The notes under the pieces are model-generated. The model made no database searches and was not told the origin of the DNA. It saw only the letters and a list, made by a program, of their open reading frames with translations. From the NCBI GenBank assembly GCA_025351125.1, contig JANXWN010000250.1, positions 1 to 9,537 on the forward strand: a DNA stretch of 9,537 nt, read 5' to 3'. Origin of the DNA: Caulobacteraceae bacterium (GTDB taxonomy: Bacteria > Pseudomonadota > Alphaproteobacteria > Caulobacterales > Caulobacteraceae). A program made the translations under genes and the position numbers. Positions 1-6,415 of this stretch are shown in pieces (position 1 is the first letter of the stretch; each line of letters opens with the position of its first letter).

Positions 1-155
1 GCGCCGCCCTTCATCACCTCGATAAGGGAGGCGTCGAAGCTTTCGATCCGCGTCGCGGCGGGATCGGTCTGAGCGGCCACGGCGCCGTTGGCCCCAACGA
101 GGCTGAAGGCGCTTAACAGGGCGGCCACGGAGTACGACAAATGCGAAAACGACAT
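1..155 (-). CDS. Exported MlaC/HpnM-like protein, N-terminal part only
   Basis: Only the first 51 or so codons are in the window; the gene continues past its left edge. The frame starts with ATG at 155-153 behind a GAAGG ribosome-binding sequence with a 6-base spacer. Residues 1-28 form a hydrophobic signal-peptide-like stretch ending AVAA-Q, a plausible signal peptidase I site. The mature start (TDPAATRIESFDASLIEVMK) resembles the first helix of MlaC/Ttg2D/HpnM proteins, periplasmic carriers that move phospholipids or hopanoid-related lipids between membranes. That family match rests on about 20 residues and is tentative. The n-region has no Lys or Arg. An in-frame TTG at 185-183 would add a basic segment (KDRLFRR) but has no visible ribosome-binding site, so I kept the ATG. 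The gene lies 76 bases downstream of the dioxygenase gene on the same strand and may be a separate unit. Confidence 0.5.
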   Translation of the reverse strand, partial: MSFSHLSYSVAALLSAFSLVGANGAVAAQTDPAATRIESFDASLIEVMKGG

Positions 156-231
156 GGGAAACCTTCGAAATAAGCGATCTTTCAACCGCCGATAAGGGTT
201 TGAGGCTGAATAGCCGGTGAACGTGGAGCGA

Positions 232-1032
232 TCAATCGACGGCGCGCAGCCGCCACACGATCGGAAACAGCGGATGATGCATCGGCGCGCCGGTGGGGAG
301 GTCGCGCTCCAGGCCTGGAAAGGGCGGCGAAGTGACCCAACGACGCGGGGCGTGCACCGCGTCGTCGCCCAGAAACCGTACCGAAAACACCCGGCGTCGG
401 CGATCCGCGCCGGCGGACGAATGCAGGGCCAACATGTGAAAGGCGACCGCGTCGCCCGGTTCGAGCGGCCAACCGATGATGCGGTGAGCAGATCGATCCG
501 CGTCGATGTCGGGCAGGTCAGCCAAACTGCCTTGCGGAAACCATTTCGCTTGATTGTCCATGAAACCGCGCGGCATCAGCCAGGGACCCTTGTGCGATCC
601 GGCCACGAAATACAGCGTCGCCGCCGCGCTGATCGGATCGACGGGAATCCAGAAACTGCAGTTTTGGCGGCCCTCCACATTGTAATACGGCTGATCCTGG
701 TGCCAAGGAGTGGGCGCGAGCGTGCCCGCCTCCTTGGTCAGCATATGATCGTGATGGAGCCGCGCGGTTTTCGAAGCCATCAGCTCGGCGGCGATTTCGC
801 CCAGGGGCGAGTCGAAGATGAACCGGCGATAGGCTGGGTTGTCTTGCCAGTTGCAGAAATCTTCCACGAACCGCCCGGGATCGTGGGCGCCGCTGGCTAT
901 CTTGGCGCGCGGACTGGGAGCGGCGAGGTTGGCATCGATGCCGCCGCGCAGAACAGCGATCAACGCCGGCGAGATCACCCCGCGCAATACGACCGCGCCG
1001 TCGCGTGCGAAGGATTGGGCGCGGGTCGTCAT
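232..1032 (-). CDS. Phytanoyl-CoA dioxygenase (PhyH) family Fe(II)/2-oxoglutarate oxygenase
   Basis: This 266-residue protein has the full PhyH layout. An N-terminal helical part opens with the typical FARDGAVVLRGVI stretch (residues 8-20). The metal-binding HxD follows at H111 and D113 (PWHQDQPYY), the distal histidine is probably H204 (LALHSSAG), and an arginine cluster R211-R214 can hold the 2-oxoglutarate carboxylate. Enzymes of this fold couple oxidation of 2-oxoglutarate to succinate and CO2 with hydroxylation, sometimes demethylation, of a substrate. It has no signal peptide, so it should act in the cytoplasm. The substrate cannot be read from the sequence; family members act on acyl-CoAs, ectoine, and other small molecules. 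It is the third gene after an N-methyl amine dehydrogenase and a choline-type ATPase, which hints at a methylated amine or derived compound (inference). The ATG at 1032 lacks a strong ribosome-binding site, but no other start lies between it and the preceding stop, and the next internal Met is far inside the fold. Confidence 0.88.
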   Translation of the reverse strand: MTTRAQSFARDGAVVLRGVISPALIAVLRGGIDANLAAPSPRAKIASGAHDPGRFVEDFCNWQDNPAYRRFIFDSPLGEIAAELMASKTARLHHDHMLTKEAGTLAPTPWHQDQPYYNVEGRQNCSFWIPVDPISAAATLYFVAGSHKGPWLMPRGFMDNQAKWFPQGSLADLPDIDADRSAHRIIGWPLEPGDAVAFHMLALHSSAGADRRRRVFSVRFLGDDAVHAPRRWVTSPPFPGLERDLPTGAPMHHPLFPIVWRLRAVD

Positions 1033-1081
1033 GACGCTGCGTTCGGCTTCGGGGCGCGGGCGGGGCGCCTGCGTTCCGGGA

Positions 1082-2137
1082 TCACCGCCCCGCTCCGGCC
1101 AGCGCCCGCACGATCTCGGCGCCGCCGCAGACGCCGCGCGTCACGCCGTCCGCGACGATCAGCACCGGCCGGCCGGCCGCGTGGCAAAGGGTGACGATTT
1201 CGCCCAGCGGTGTCTGCGGGGCGGCGACCGGCGAGCCGGCCGTGTCGGCATTTTCGGCGACGGGCGCCATCACGTCGGCCCCGGTCAGCACGCTTAAGGG
1301 GTTCATGTGCCGCACAAATTGAGCGACGTAGTCATTGACCGGGCGTAGCACGATATCCTGCGCCGCTCCGGTCTGAATAATTCGCCCGGCCTGCATAATC
1401 GAGATCTGGTCGCCGAGTTTCAGCGCCTCGTCCAAGTCGTGGCTGACAAACAGGATGGTTTTCTTGACCGTTTTCTGCAGACTGATCAACTCGTCCTGCA
1501 GGCGGCTGCGGATCAAAGGATCCAGCGCCGAGAACGGTTCGTCCATCAGCAAAATATCGGCGTCACCGGCGAAGGCGCGGGCAAGACCTACCCGTTGCTG
1601 CATGCCGCCCGACAATTCATCTGTGTTGCGGTCCGCCCATTCGCCAAGGCCGACGAGTTCGAGTTTCTCGTCCACGATTCGCCGCCGCGCCGCCTTGTCC
1701 AGACCGCGAAATTCCAGGCCGAGGCCGACGTTTTCGCGCACCGTACGCCACGGCAGCAGGGCAAATTGCTGAAACACCATGGCGGCACTGGTACGGCGCA
1801 CGGCGCGTAGGACGTCGGCGTCACAGGTCGCGACATCAACCACGCCCCCCTGATGACGCAGCATGACGGACCCGCGCGTAACAGGGTTGAGTCCGTTGGC
1901 GGCGCGCAGAAGCGTCGATTTTCCCGACCCCGACAGCCCCATCAATACGGAAATCTCGCCTGACTTGACTGTCAAATGGGCCCCCGCCGCGCCGAGCACG
2001 ACGCCGGTTGCGGCGGCGATCGTCTCGCGGTCCGCGCCGCCGTCGAGCAGGGTCAAGGCTTTGGCGACCGCAGGATCGCGCCGCCGACCCGCGGCGCCGA
2101 ACAGGATATCGACGTTTTGGAAATCGATCGCCGGCAT
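1082..2137 (-). CDS. choV: Choline/glycine betaine-type ABC transporter ATP-binding protein (ChoV-like)
   Basis: This 351-residue cytoplasmic ATPase energises an importer. Walker A is at 67-75 (GLSGSGKST), the Q-loop glutamine at about 123-124, the signature at 175-179 (LSGGM), Walker B at 195-200 (ILLMDE), the D-loop at 203-206 and the H-loop at H233. The long segment before Walker A (residues 15-60, with a degenerate ATGVVLGAAGAHLTV stretch) and the PWRTVRENVGLGLE region fit the ChoV/ProV/OpuAA quaternary-amine group rather than other ABC ATPases. The last 70 residues look like a single degenerate CBS-like regulatory tail. Its ATG overlaps the TAA of the dehydrogenase gene by one base (TAATG at 2139-2135), implying translational coupling. 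The expected partners, a membrane permease (ChoW) and a periplasmic binding protein (ChoX), are absent from both sides in this window. Either they are encoded elsewhere or the ATPase serves a distant system. Family assignment is firm; the exact substrate is inferred. Confidence 0.87.
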   Translation of the reverse strand: MPAIDFQNVDILFGAAGRRRDPAVAKALTLLDGGADRETIAAATGVVLGAAGAHLTVKSGEISVLMGLSGSGKSTLLRAANGLNPVTRGSVMLRHQGGVVDVATCDADVLRAVRRTSAAMVFQQFALLPWRTVRENVGLGLEFRGLDKAARRRIVDEKLELVGLGEWADRNTDELSGGMQQRVGLARAFAGDADILLMDEPFSALDPLIRSRLQDELISLQKTVKKTILFVSHDLDEALKLGDQISIMQAGRIIQTGAAQDIVLRPVNDYVAQFVRHMNPLSVLTGADVMAPVAENADTAGSPVAAPQTPLGEIVTLCHAAGRPVLIVADGVTRGVCGGAEIVRALAGAGR

Positions 2138-4650
2138 TAGCCGCCCTTCATCATGACGTTGGCCGAATCGAACGGTGAATCGGCGATAACCACGGCGCGG
2201 TACGACTCGCCCAAAATGACGATCCGCAGTTCCGCGCCCAGTGTCGCCAAATCCGGTCGGACCATGGCCAACCCCAGCGACTTTCCGACCCGCCAGCCGT
2301 AACCGCCGGACGTGGCGCGCCCGACCAGATCCTCGCCGTGGTAGATCGGTTCGGAGCCGCGCGCATCGGCGTCGGTCACGCCGAACAGTTCGAGGGTCAC
2401 CGCCGCATTGGAAAAGCCGCGTTCGCGCCAGGCCAGCAAGGCGTCCCGGCCGAAAAACCCGGGCTTTTTCAGCGAAATGAAGCGGGAAAGGCCCGACTCC
2501 AGGGCGGCGTATTCAAGCGAAAGCTCGCGCGATATCAGCTTGTAGCTTTTCTCCAGACGCAGGCTATCCATCGCCCGAATCCCGAACGGTTTGAGATCAA
2601 ACGCCGCCCCCGCCGCGAACAGAGCGTCGAAGATGTAGTTTTGCATCTCGATCGGATGGTGGATTTCCCAGCCCAATTCACCCACGAAATTGACCCGCAA
2701 GGCCGTCGCGCGGGCCGCGCCAATATCGATCGATTGGCCGGTCAACCACGGAAAAGCGATATCGGAAAGGTCGGCGTCGGTCAGTTTGGCGAGCACATCG
2801 CGCGATCGTGGCCCGGCCAGAACCAAGACGCCCATTTGTGTGGTGATGTTGTCCAGCCGCACCGACCCGTCGGTCGGCAGGGCCTTTCGCAGATAATCGT
2901 AATCGTGCCGCTCCAATCCGCCGGCCGACACCAGATAAAAGCTTTGCGGGCCCTGACGATAGACGGTGAATTCGGCGCGCACGCCGCCTTTGGCGGTGAG
3001 CAAATAGGTCAGGCTGACCTTGCCCGTCGCCGCCGGCACGCGGTTGGTCAGGAGGCCGTCCAGCCACGCCGCCGCGCCCGGCCCCGATACCTCGAATTTG
3101 GCGAAGGCGCTCATGTCGAGCAAGCCGACGCTCTCATGCACATGCCGACACTCGGCGCCGACGATCTCGAAAGCGTTCGAGCGGCGGAAGCCCCATTTTT
3201 CCCGCACCGGCGTTCCATCATCCGTCTGCGGATGATTGTGGTTCAGTAGCACGTCGGGCTTGTTTAACTCGCTGTCGCTCAATGCGTAGCCCGGCGGCGC
3301 GAACCAACCGGGTCGCTCCCAGCCGTACACCGAACCGAACACCGCGCCCAAAGCCTTCATCCGATCATAACACGGCGTGCGGCGCAGCGGCCGAGCGCCT
3401 TCGCGTTCTTCGTCCGGATAGTGCACGGTGAAGACCTTGGCGTAGGCCTCCTGATTTTTTTGCTTCAGATAGCCGTGCGAGGCGTAGGGGCCAAAGCGGC
3501 GCGGATCGACGCCCATCATATCGATGGTCGGCTCGCCCTCGACGATCCAATGCGCCAACTGCCAGCCCGCCCCACCGGCGGCGGTGACCCCGAAACTGTG
3601 GCCCTCGTTAAGCCAAAGATTCTTCCGATCCCAAGCGGGTCCGACGATCGGACTGCCGTCCGGCGTATACGCGATAGCCCCGTTATAGACCTTTTTCACC
3701 CCGGCCTCGCCGAACGCCGGAACGCGGGCGATGGCGGTTTCGATATAGGGCGCGAGGCGGTCCAGGTCTTCTTGAAACAACTCGTATTCCGAGCGGGGAT
3801 CGGGCCCGTCGACATAGCATGCCGGCGCGCCGGTCTCGTAGGGGCCGAGCAGCAAGCCTCCAGCCTCCTCGCGCATGTACCAAGAGGAATCCGACTCGCG
3901 CAGAACGCCCATTTCCGGCAATCCCGCCGCCTTACGCGCCACGATCGCCGGATGGGCCTCGGTGACGATGTACTGATGCTCCACCGGCATGACGGGAATA
4001 TCCAAACCGACCATGGCTCCGGTGCGCCGCGCAAAATTTCCGGTGGCGAAAACGACATGCTCGCACGTGATCTCGCCGTGGTCGGTCGTAACCCGCCATT
4101 CGCCGTTCGGCTGTTGCGCCACGGCGGTGACCGTGGTGTGACGATGCAGGGTCGCGCCCCTTTGACGCGCGCCGCGCGCCAAAGCCTGCGTCAGATCGGC
4201 CGGCTGGATATAACCATCGTCCGGGTGCTGAATGGCGCCGATCAGATCGCCGGTTTCGCACAGCGGCCAAATCGCCTTGACCTGGTCGGGAGTGAGAAAA
4301 CGCACATCCACGCCGATGGTTTTGGCGACCCCGGCGTAGTATTTGTACTCGTCCCACCGATCGGCCGTGCGCGCGAGACGGATGTTGGACACCGGGCGGA
4401 AGCCGACGTTCAGTTCGGTCTCCGCCTCCAGCGACGGATAAAAGCTTACCGAATATTTGTGCATCTGACCGACGGAATAACTGAGATTGAACAGTGGCAG
4501 CAGCCCCGCCGCGTGCCAGGTCGAGCCTGACGTCAACTCCCGCCGCTCCAGCAAAACGCTGTCGGTCCACCCCATTTTGGCCAAGTGATAGAGGGTGCTC
4601 ACCCCGACCACCCCGCCCCCGATGACAACCGCGCGCGCGTGTGACTGCAT
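2137..4650 (-). CDS. FAD-dependent dimethylglycine/sarcosine dehydrogenase-like protein with GcvT folate domain
   Basis: This 837-residue protein has the length and domain order of dimethylglycine and sarcosine dehydrogenases. An N-terminal DAO-type FAD domain carries GGGVVG at 11-16 and an acidic ribose-binding residue near E35. H46 in SGSTWHAAGL matches the histidine that binds FAD covalently in mammalian dimethylglycine dehydrogenase. The FAD domain runs to about 370, with a linker (FAO_M type) to about 425. A GcvT/aminomethyltransferase domain spans about 490-735, with its C-terminal barrel at about 740-837. The expected reaction is oxidative N-demethylation: FAD takes electrons and the folate domain passes the one-carbon unit to tetrahydrofolate. 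The stretch GGVRAEFTVYR (565-575) has the AE form seen in dehydrogenases instead of the DD of glycine-cleavage T-protein. ATG at 4650 is preceded by AGGGA about six bases upstream. It is the first gene of the run with the ATPase and dioxygenase. The exact substrate (dimethylglycine, sarcosine, betaine or another N-methyl compound) cannot be fixed from sequence. Confidence 0.88.
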   Translation of the reverse strand: MQSHARAVVIGGGVVGVSTLYHLAKMGWTDSVLLERRELTSGSTWHAAGLLPLFNLSYSVGQMHKYSVSFYPSLEAETELNVGFRPVSNIRLARTADRWDEYKYYAGVAKTIGVDVRFLTPDQVKAIWPLCETGDLIGAIQHPDDGYIQPADLTQALARGARQRGATLHRHTTVTAVAQQPNGEWRVTTDHGEITCEHVVFATGNFARRTGAMVGLDIPVMPVEHQYIVTEAHPAIVARKAAGLPEMGVLRESDSSWYMREEAGGLLLGPYETGAPACYVDGPDPRSEYELFQEDLDRLAPYIETAIARVPAFGEAGVKKVYNGAIAYTPDGSPIVGPAWDRKNLWLNEGHSFGVTAAGGAGWQLAHWIVEGEPTIDMMGVDPRRFGPYASHGYLKQKNQEAYAKVFTVHYPDEEREGARPLRRTPCYDRMKALGAVFGSVYGWERPGWFAPPGYALSDSELNKPDVLLNHNHPQTDDGTPVREKWGFRRSNAFEIVGAECRHVHESVGLLDMSAFAKFEVSGPGAAAWLDGLLTNRVPAATGKVSLTYLLTAKGGVRAEFTVYRQGPQSFYLVSAGGLERHDYDYLRKALPTDGSVRLDNITTQMGVLVLAGPRSRDVLAKLTDADLSDIAFPWLTGQSIDIGAARATALRVNFVGELGWEIHHPIEMQNYIFDALFAAGAAFDLKPFGIRAMDSLRLEKSYKLISRELSLEYAALESGLSRFISLKKPGFFGRDALLAWRERGFSNAAVTLELFGVTDADARGSEPIYHGEDLVGRATSGGYGWRVGKSLGLAMVRPDLATLGAELRIVILGESYRAVVIADSPFDSANVMMKGG

Positions 4651-4765
4651 AAGCTATCCCTAACCGAAAATCGGCGCCAAGGCGAAAATCCGACCGCGAG
4701 ACGATAGGGAGGGCTGCGCCACACCTAGATGAATGGTTGCGGCGGGGCGGCGAGACGATTGCGAC

Positions 4766-4838
4766 GCGGGCGGCGCCCGCCGCTTCACGACTCCCTCGGC
4801 TCGATTGACGCCGAGTGGTTTTCCCCGCCAGGGGGAAA
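4766..4838. repeat. Cluster of three adjacent GC-rich hairpins downstream of the regulator gene
   Basis: The 209 bases between 4651 and 4859 hold no convincing gene. Three perfect inverted repeats sit close together: GCGGGC-N3-GCCCGC (4766-4780), CTCGGC-N9-GCCGAG (4795-4815) and TTTCCCC-N5-GGGGAAA (4820-4838). In the transcript of the minus-strand regulator they would fold directly after its stop codon. None is followed by a U-tract on the minus strand, so a classical intrinsic terminator is not supported. They may instead protect the mRNA end, assist a factor-dependent stop, or be part of a dispersed intergenic repeat. The hairpins are seen directly; the function is inferred. Confidence 0.5.
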
Positions 4839-4859
4839 GAAAGGGCGGCGCGAAGGGCC

Positions 4860-6272
4860 TCAATCGAACCCGAACGGCGCGCTGGCGCGGCGGATGTCGT
4901 CGGGCGTGATCTGGCGCCCGATCGGGGGCTCGGAACGGGCGGCGCAGGCGCCGCGCTGACACAGCCGGCAGGTGACGCCGATCGGGGTGGCGGCGTCCGC
5001 GCCAAGGCCGTCTTGATCCTGCGTGTACACCAGCCGGCCCGCATGCTCGGCCGCGCACCCCAGAGCGATGGCCCGATCCACGCGCGCTCGGCCAAAGCCG
5101 CCGCCGCCGGCCGTCACTGTCCGAGCGATCGAAAAAAATCGCTGACCGTCCGGCAACTCCAGCCATTGCGTGACAATGCCGCGCGGGGTGCGAAAGGCTT
5201 GGTGGACATTCCACAGCGGGCAGCCGCCGCCGTGGCGCGCGAAAGGAAAACCCGCGCCGTCTAGTCGTTTGGAGACGTTGCCCGCCTCGTCGACGCGAAT
5301 GAAAAAGAACGGCACGCCTTCCTGCCCAGGTTTTTGCAGGGTGGTTAAGCGGTGCGCCGTCTGCTCGAAGCTTACCCCGAACTGCCGAGCCAAGGCTTCT
5401 ATGTCATAGCGCCGGGTTTCCACGGCCTTGGTAAAAGCCGAATAGGGCATCAAAACCGCCGCGGCGGCGTAACCCGCTAGCGCGCGGCGGCTCAGGCGCT
5501 TGCCACCGTCACCGATAAAGACGCCGCTTTCGAGCAGGCCGTCGATCTGTTCGCGCATTTCCAAATAGACCAATTGCAGGGTCAGCTGAAAATTACGGCT
5601 GGCGGTATCAAGCTCGTCGTCGAGCAAAATCTCGCGTCGATGCCAATCGAGCCGCCTGACCGAGTCGACCATCACCCGCGCCGGTACGCGCCGCACCCTC
5701 AGTTGGTGACGCTCCAGCAGGCGGTTGATCAAGCCGGCGGGGCCCGCAACTTCGTGCGCGAGCGCTTCGGCGGCGTCGTCGAGCAGCGGAAAGCAATTGC
5801 GGCGCGCCGCCAAAAACCTTCGGGATTCGGCCACCGGATCAGCCGTTTCACCCGCTGTCGCTCCCCCGGGCCCGGTCTCGACGCTGCGGTCGGCGAGCGC
5901 CAATTGGCCTTCCTGATACGCCGTATGAAGGCGCACGAGGGCTTGGCTTAAGCCCGGAAAGTTCCCGGCGACATCCTCCGCCTCCAGCGAGGACAGATCG
6001 ATGTCCGCGAAGATTGGATCCTTAAGGACCGCCTGCAGACGTGCGATCTCCTCCGAGGCGCCCCCCTCGGAAAGCGAGGTTATGTCTAGATCGTAGGTTC
6101 GCGCCAGCCGTAACAGAATCTCGGCGGTCACTGGCCGCTGGTTGCGTTCCAAAAGAGCGATGTACGACGGAGAGACGTCGAGGTGGCCAGCCATATCCGA
6201 TTGCGTCAAGCCGCGATCACGACGCAAACGCCGTAGGCTAGGTCCCACATAAAGGCGACGTGCTGGCGGCAT
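4860..6272 (-). CDS. ramB: RamB/ScfR-type short-chain acyl-CoA-responsive transcriptional regulator
   Basis: This 470-residue DNA-binding protein has three parts. An XRE-type helix-turn-helix covers about 10-65 (GLTQSDMAGHLDVSPSYIALLE). A middle domain of the IrrE/DUF955 fold lies at about 160-315. A C-terminal ScfR/DUF2083-type region at about 320-465 has spaced cysteines C351, C406, C435, C438 and C443 (CRLCQRGAC). Such proteins (RamB in actinobacteria and Paracoccus, PccR in Rhodobacter) sense short-chain acyl-CoA status and control acetate or propionate assimilation. The divergent isocitrate lyase next door makes glyoxylate-bypass control the likely role. The zinc-protease motif of IrrE proteins is lost: LQLVY (232-236) sits where HExxH would be, so it should not be a protease. 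I chose the ATG at 6272 over an in-frame TTG at 6278, because GAGG (6284-6281) lies 8 bases before the ATG but only 2 before the TTG. Whether it activates or represses cannot be read here. Confidence 0.85.
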   Translation of the reverse strand: MPPARRLYVGPSLRRLRRDRGLTQSDMAGHLDVSPSYIALLERNQRPVTAEILLRLARTYDLDITSLSEGGASEEIARLQAVLKDPIFADIDLSSLEAEDVAGNFPGLSQALVRLHTAYQEGQLALADRSVETGPGGATAGETADPVAESRRFLAARRNCFPLLDDAAEALAHEVAGPAGLINRLLERHQLRVRRVPARVMVDSVRRLDWHRREILLDDELDTASRNFQLTLQLVYLEMREQIDGLLESGVFIGDGGKRLSRRALAGYAAAAVLMPYSAFTKAVETRRYDIEALARQFGVSFEQTAHRLTTLQKPGQEGVPFFFIRVDEAGNVSKRLDGAGFPFARHGGGCPLWNVHQAFRTPRGIVTQWLELPDGQRFFSIARTVTAGGGGFGRARVDRAIALGCAAEHAGRLVYTQDQDGLGADAATPIGVTCRLCQRGACAARSEPPIGRQITPDDIRRASAPFGFD

Positions 6273-6280
6273 TCTCAAAA

Positions 6281-6284
6281 CCTC
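6281..6284 (-). promoter_or_regulatory. Ribosome-binding site that decides the ramB start
   Basis: On the minus strand this reads GAGG, 8 bases before the ATG at 6272-6270. An upstream TTG in the same frame (6278-6276) would leave only 2 bases after GAGG. A second purine run, AAGGAG at 6298-6293, is 14 bases from the TTG and 20 from the ATG, which is too far for normal use. The ATG start is therefore preferred. Confidence 0.55.
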
Positions 6285-6296
6285 GAACGTGGCTCC

Positions 6297-6332
6297 TTAC
6301 AACATTACAAAGTTTTTTTGTAAAGTTTGACA
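6297..6332. promoter_or_regulatory. Candidate RamB operator and divergent ramB/aceA promoter region
   Basis: The sharpest AT-rich patch of the window lies between the divergent genes. It holds a perfect 7-bp inverted repeat, TTACAAA (6305-6311) and TTTGTAA (6317-6323), with a 5-base spacer, plus a third half-site TTACAA at 6297-6302. AAAGTTT is repeated at 6309-6315 and 6322-6328. TTGACA at 6327-6332 is a perfect -35 hexamer for aceA, but the position 17 bases on (TTGCTC) is a poor -10. That would suit a promoter needing an activator. On the minus strand, TTTACA (6324-6319) and TGTAAG (6301-6296) with a 17-base gap could be the ramB promoter, overlapping the dyad and suggesting autoregulation. 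The half-sites resemble the TTTGCAAA-type motif I recall for RamB/PccR (6/8 and 7/8 matches). The repeats are seen; the assignment to this regulator is inference. Confidence 0.5.
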
Positions 6333-6415
6333 TGTGCACGCCGCGCCACTTGCTCCAGCGGCAAATAGGTCTGTACCAGCCAATTAAACACGGGTTTTCT
6401 TTCTGGAAGCGGATC

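Noticed and set aside
1..16. Likeness of the left edge to bases around 2140-2153 (both read GCCGCCCTTCATCA), as a repeat
   Set aside because: The match is short and both copies encode a Met-Lys-Gly-Gly stretch in unrelated proteins; coincidence is the simpler reading.
201..216. GGCT-N4-AGCC hairpin as terminator after the dioxygenase gene
   Set aside because: The stem is only 4 bp with no following U-tract.
217..1194. Plus-strand open frame opposite the dioxygenase gene
   Set aside because: It is Arg-rich and low in complexity, and the opposite strand has a full PhyH domain with all metal-binding residues.
3932..5095. Long minus-strand open frame bridging the dehydrogenase 5' end, the gap and the ramB 3' end
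   Set aside because: It is an out-of-frame shadow of two clear genes in GC-rich DNA, with an Arg/Ala/Pro-rich product and no recognisable domain.
6273..6278. TTG start for ramB two codons upstream
   Set aside because: The ribosome-binding sequence is badly spaced for TTG and well spaced for the ATG at 6272.
6260..6415. N-terminal extension of isocitrate lyase by 52 codons
   Set aside because: The frame is open, but the extension has no family similarity, overlaps the 5' end of ramB on the other strand and runs through the operator-like dyad. ATG 6416 has a ribosome-binding site and fits the family start.
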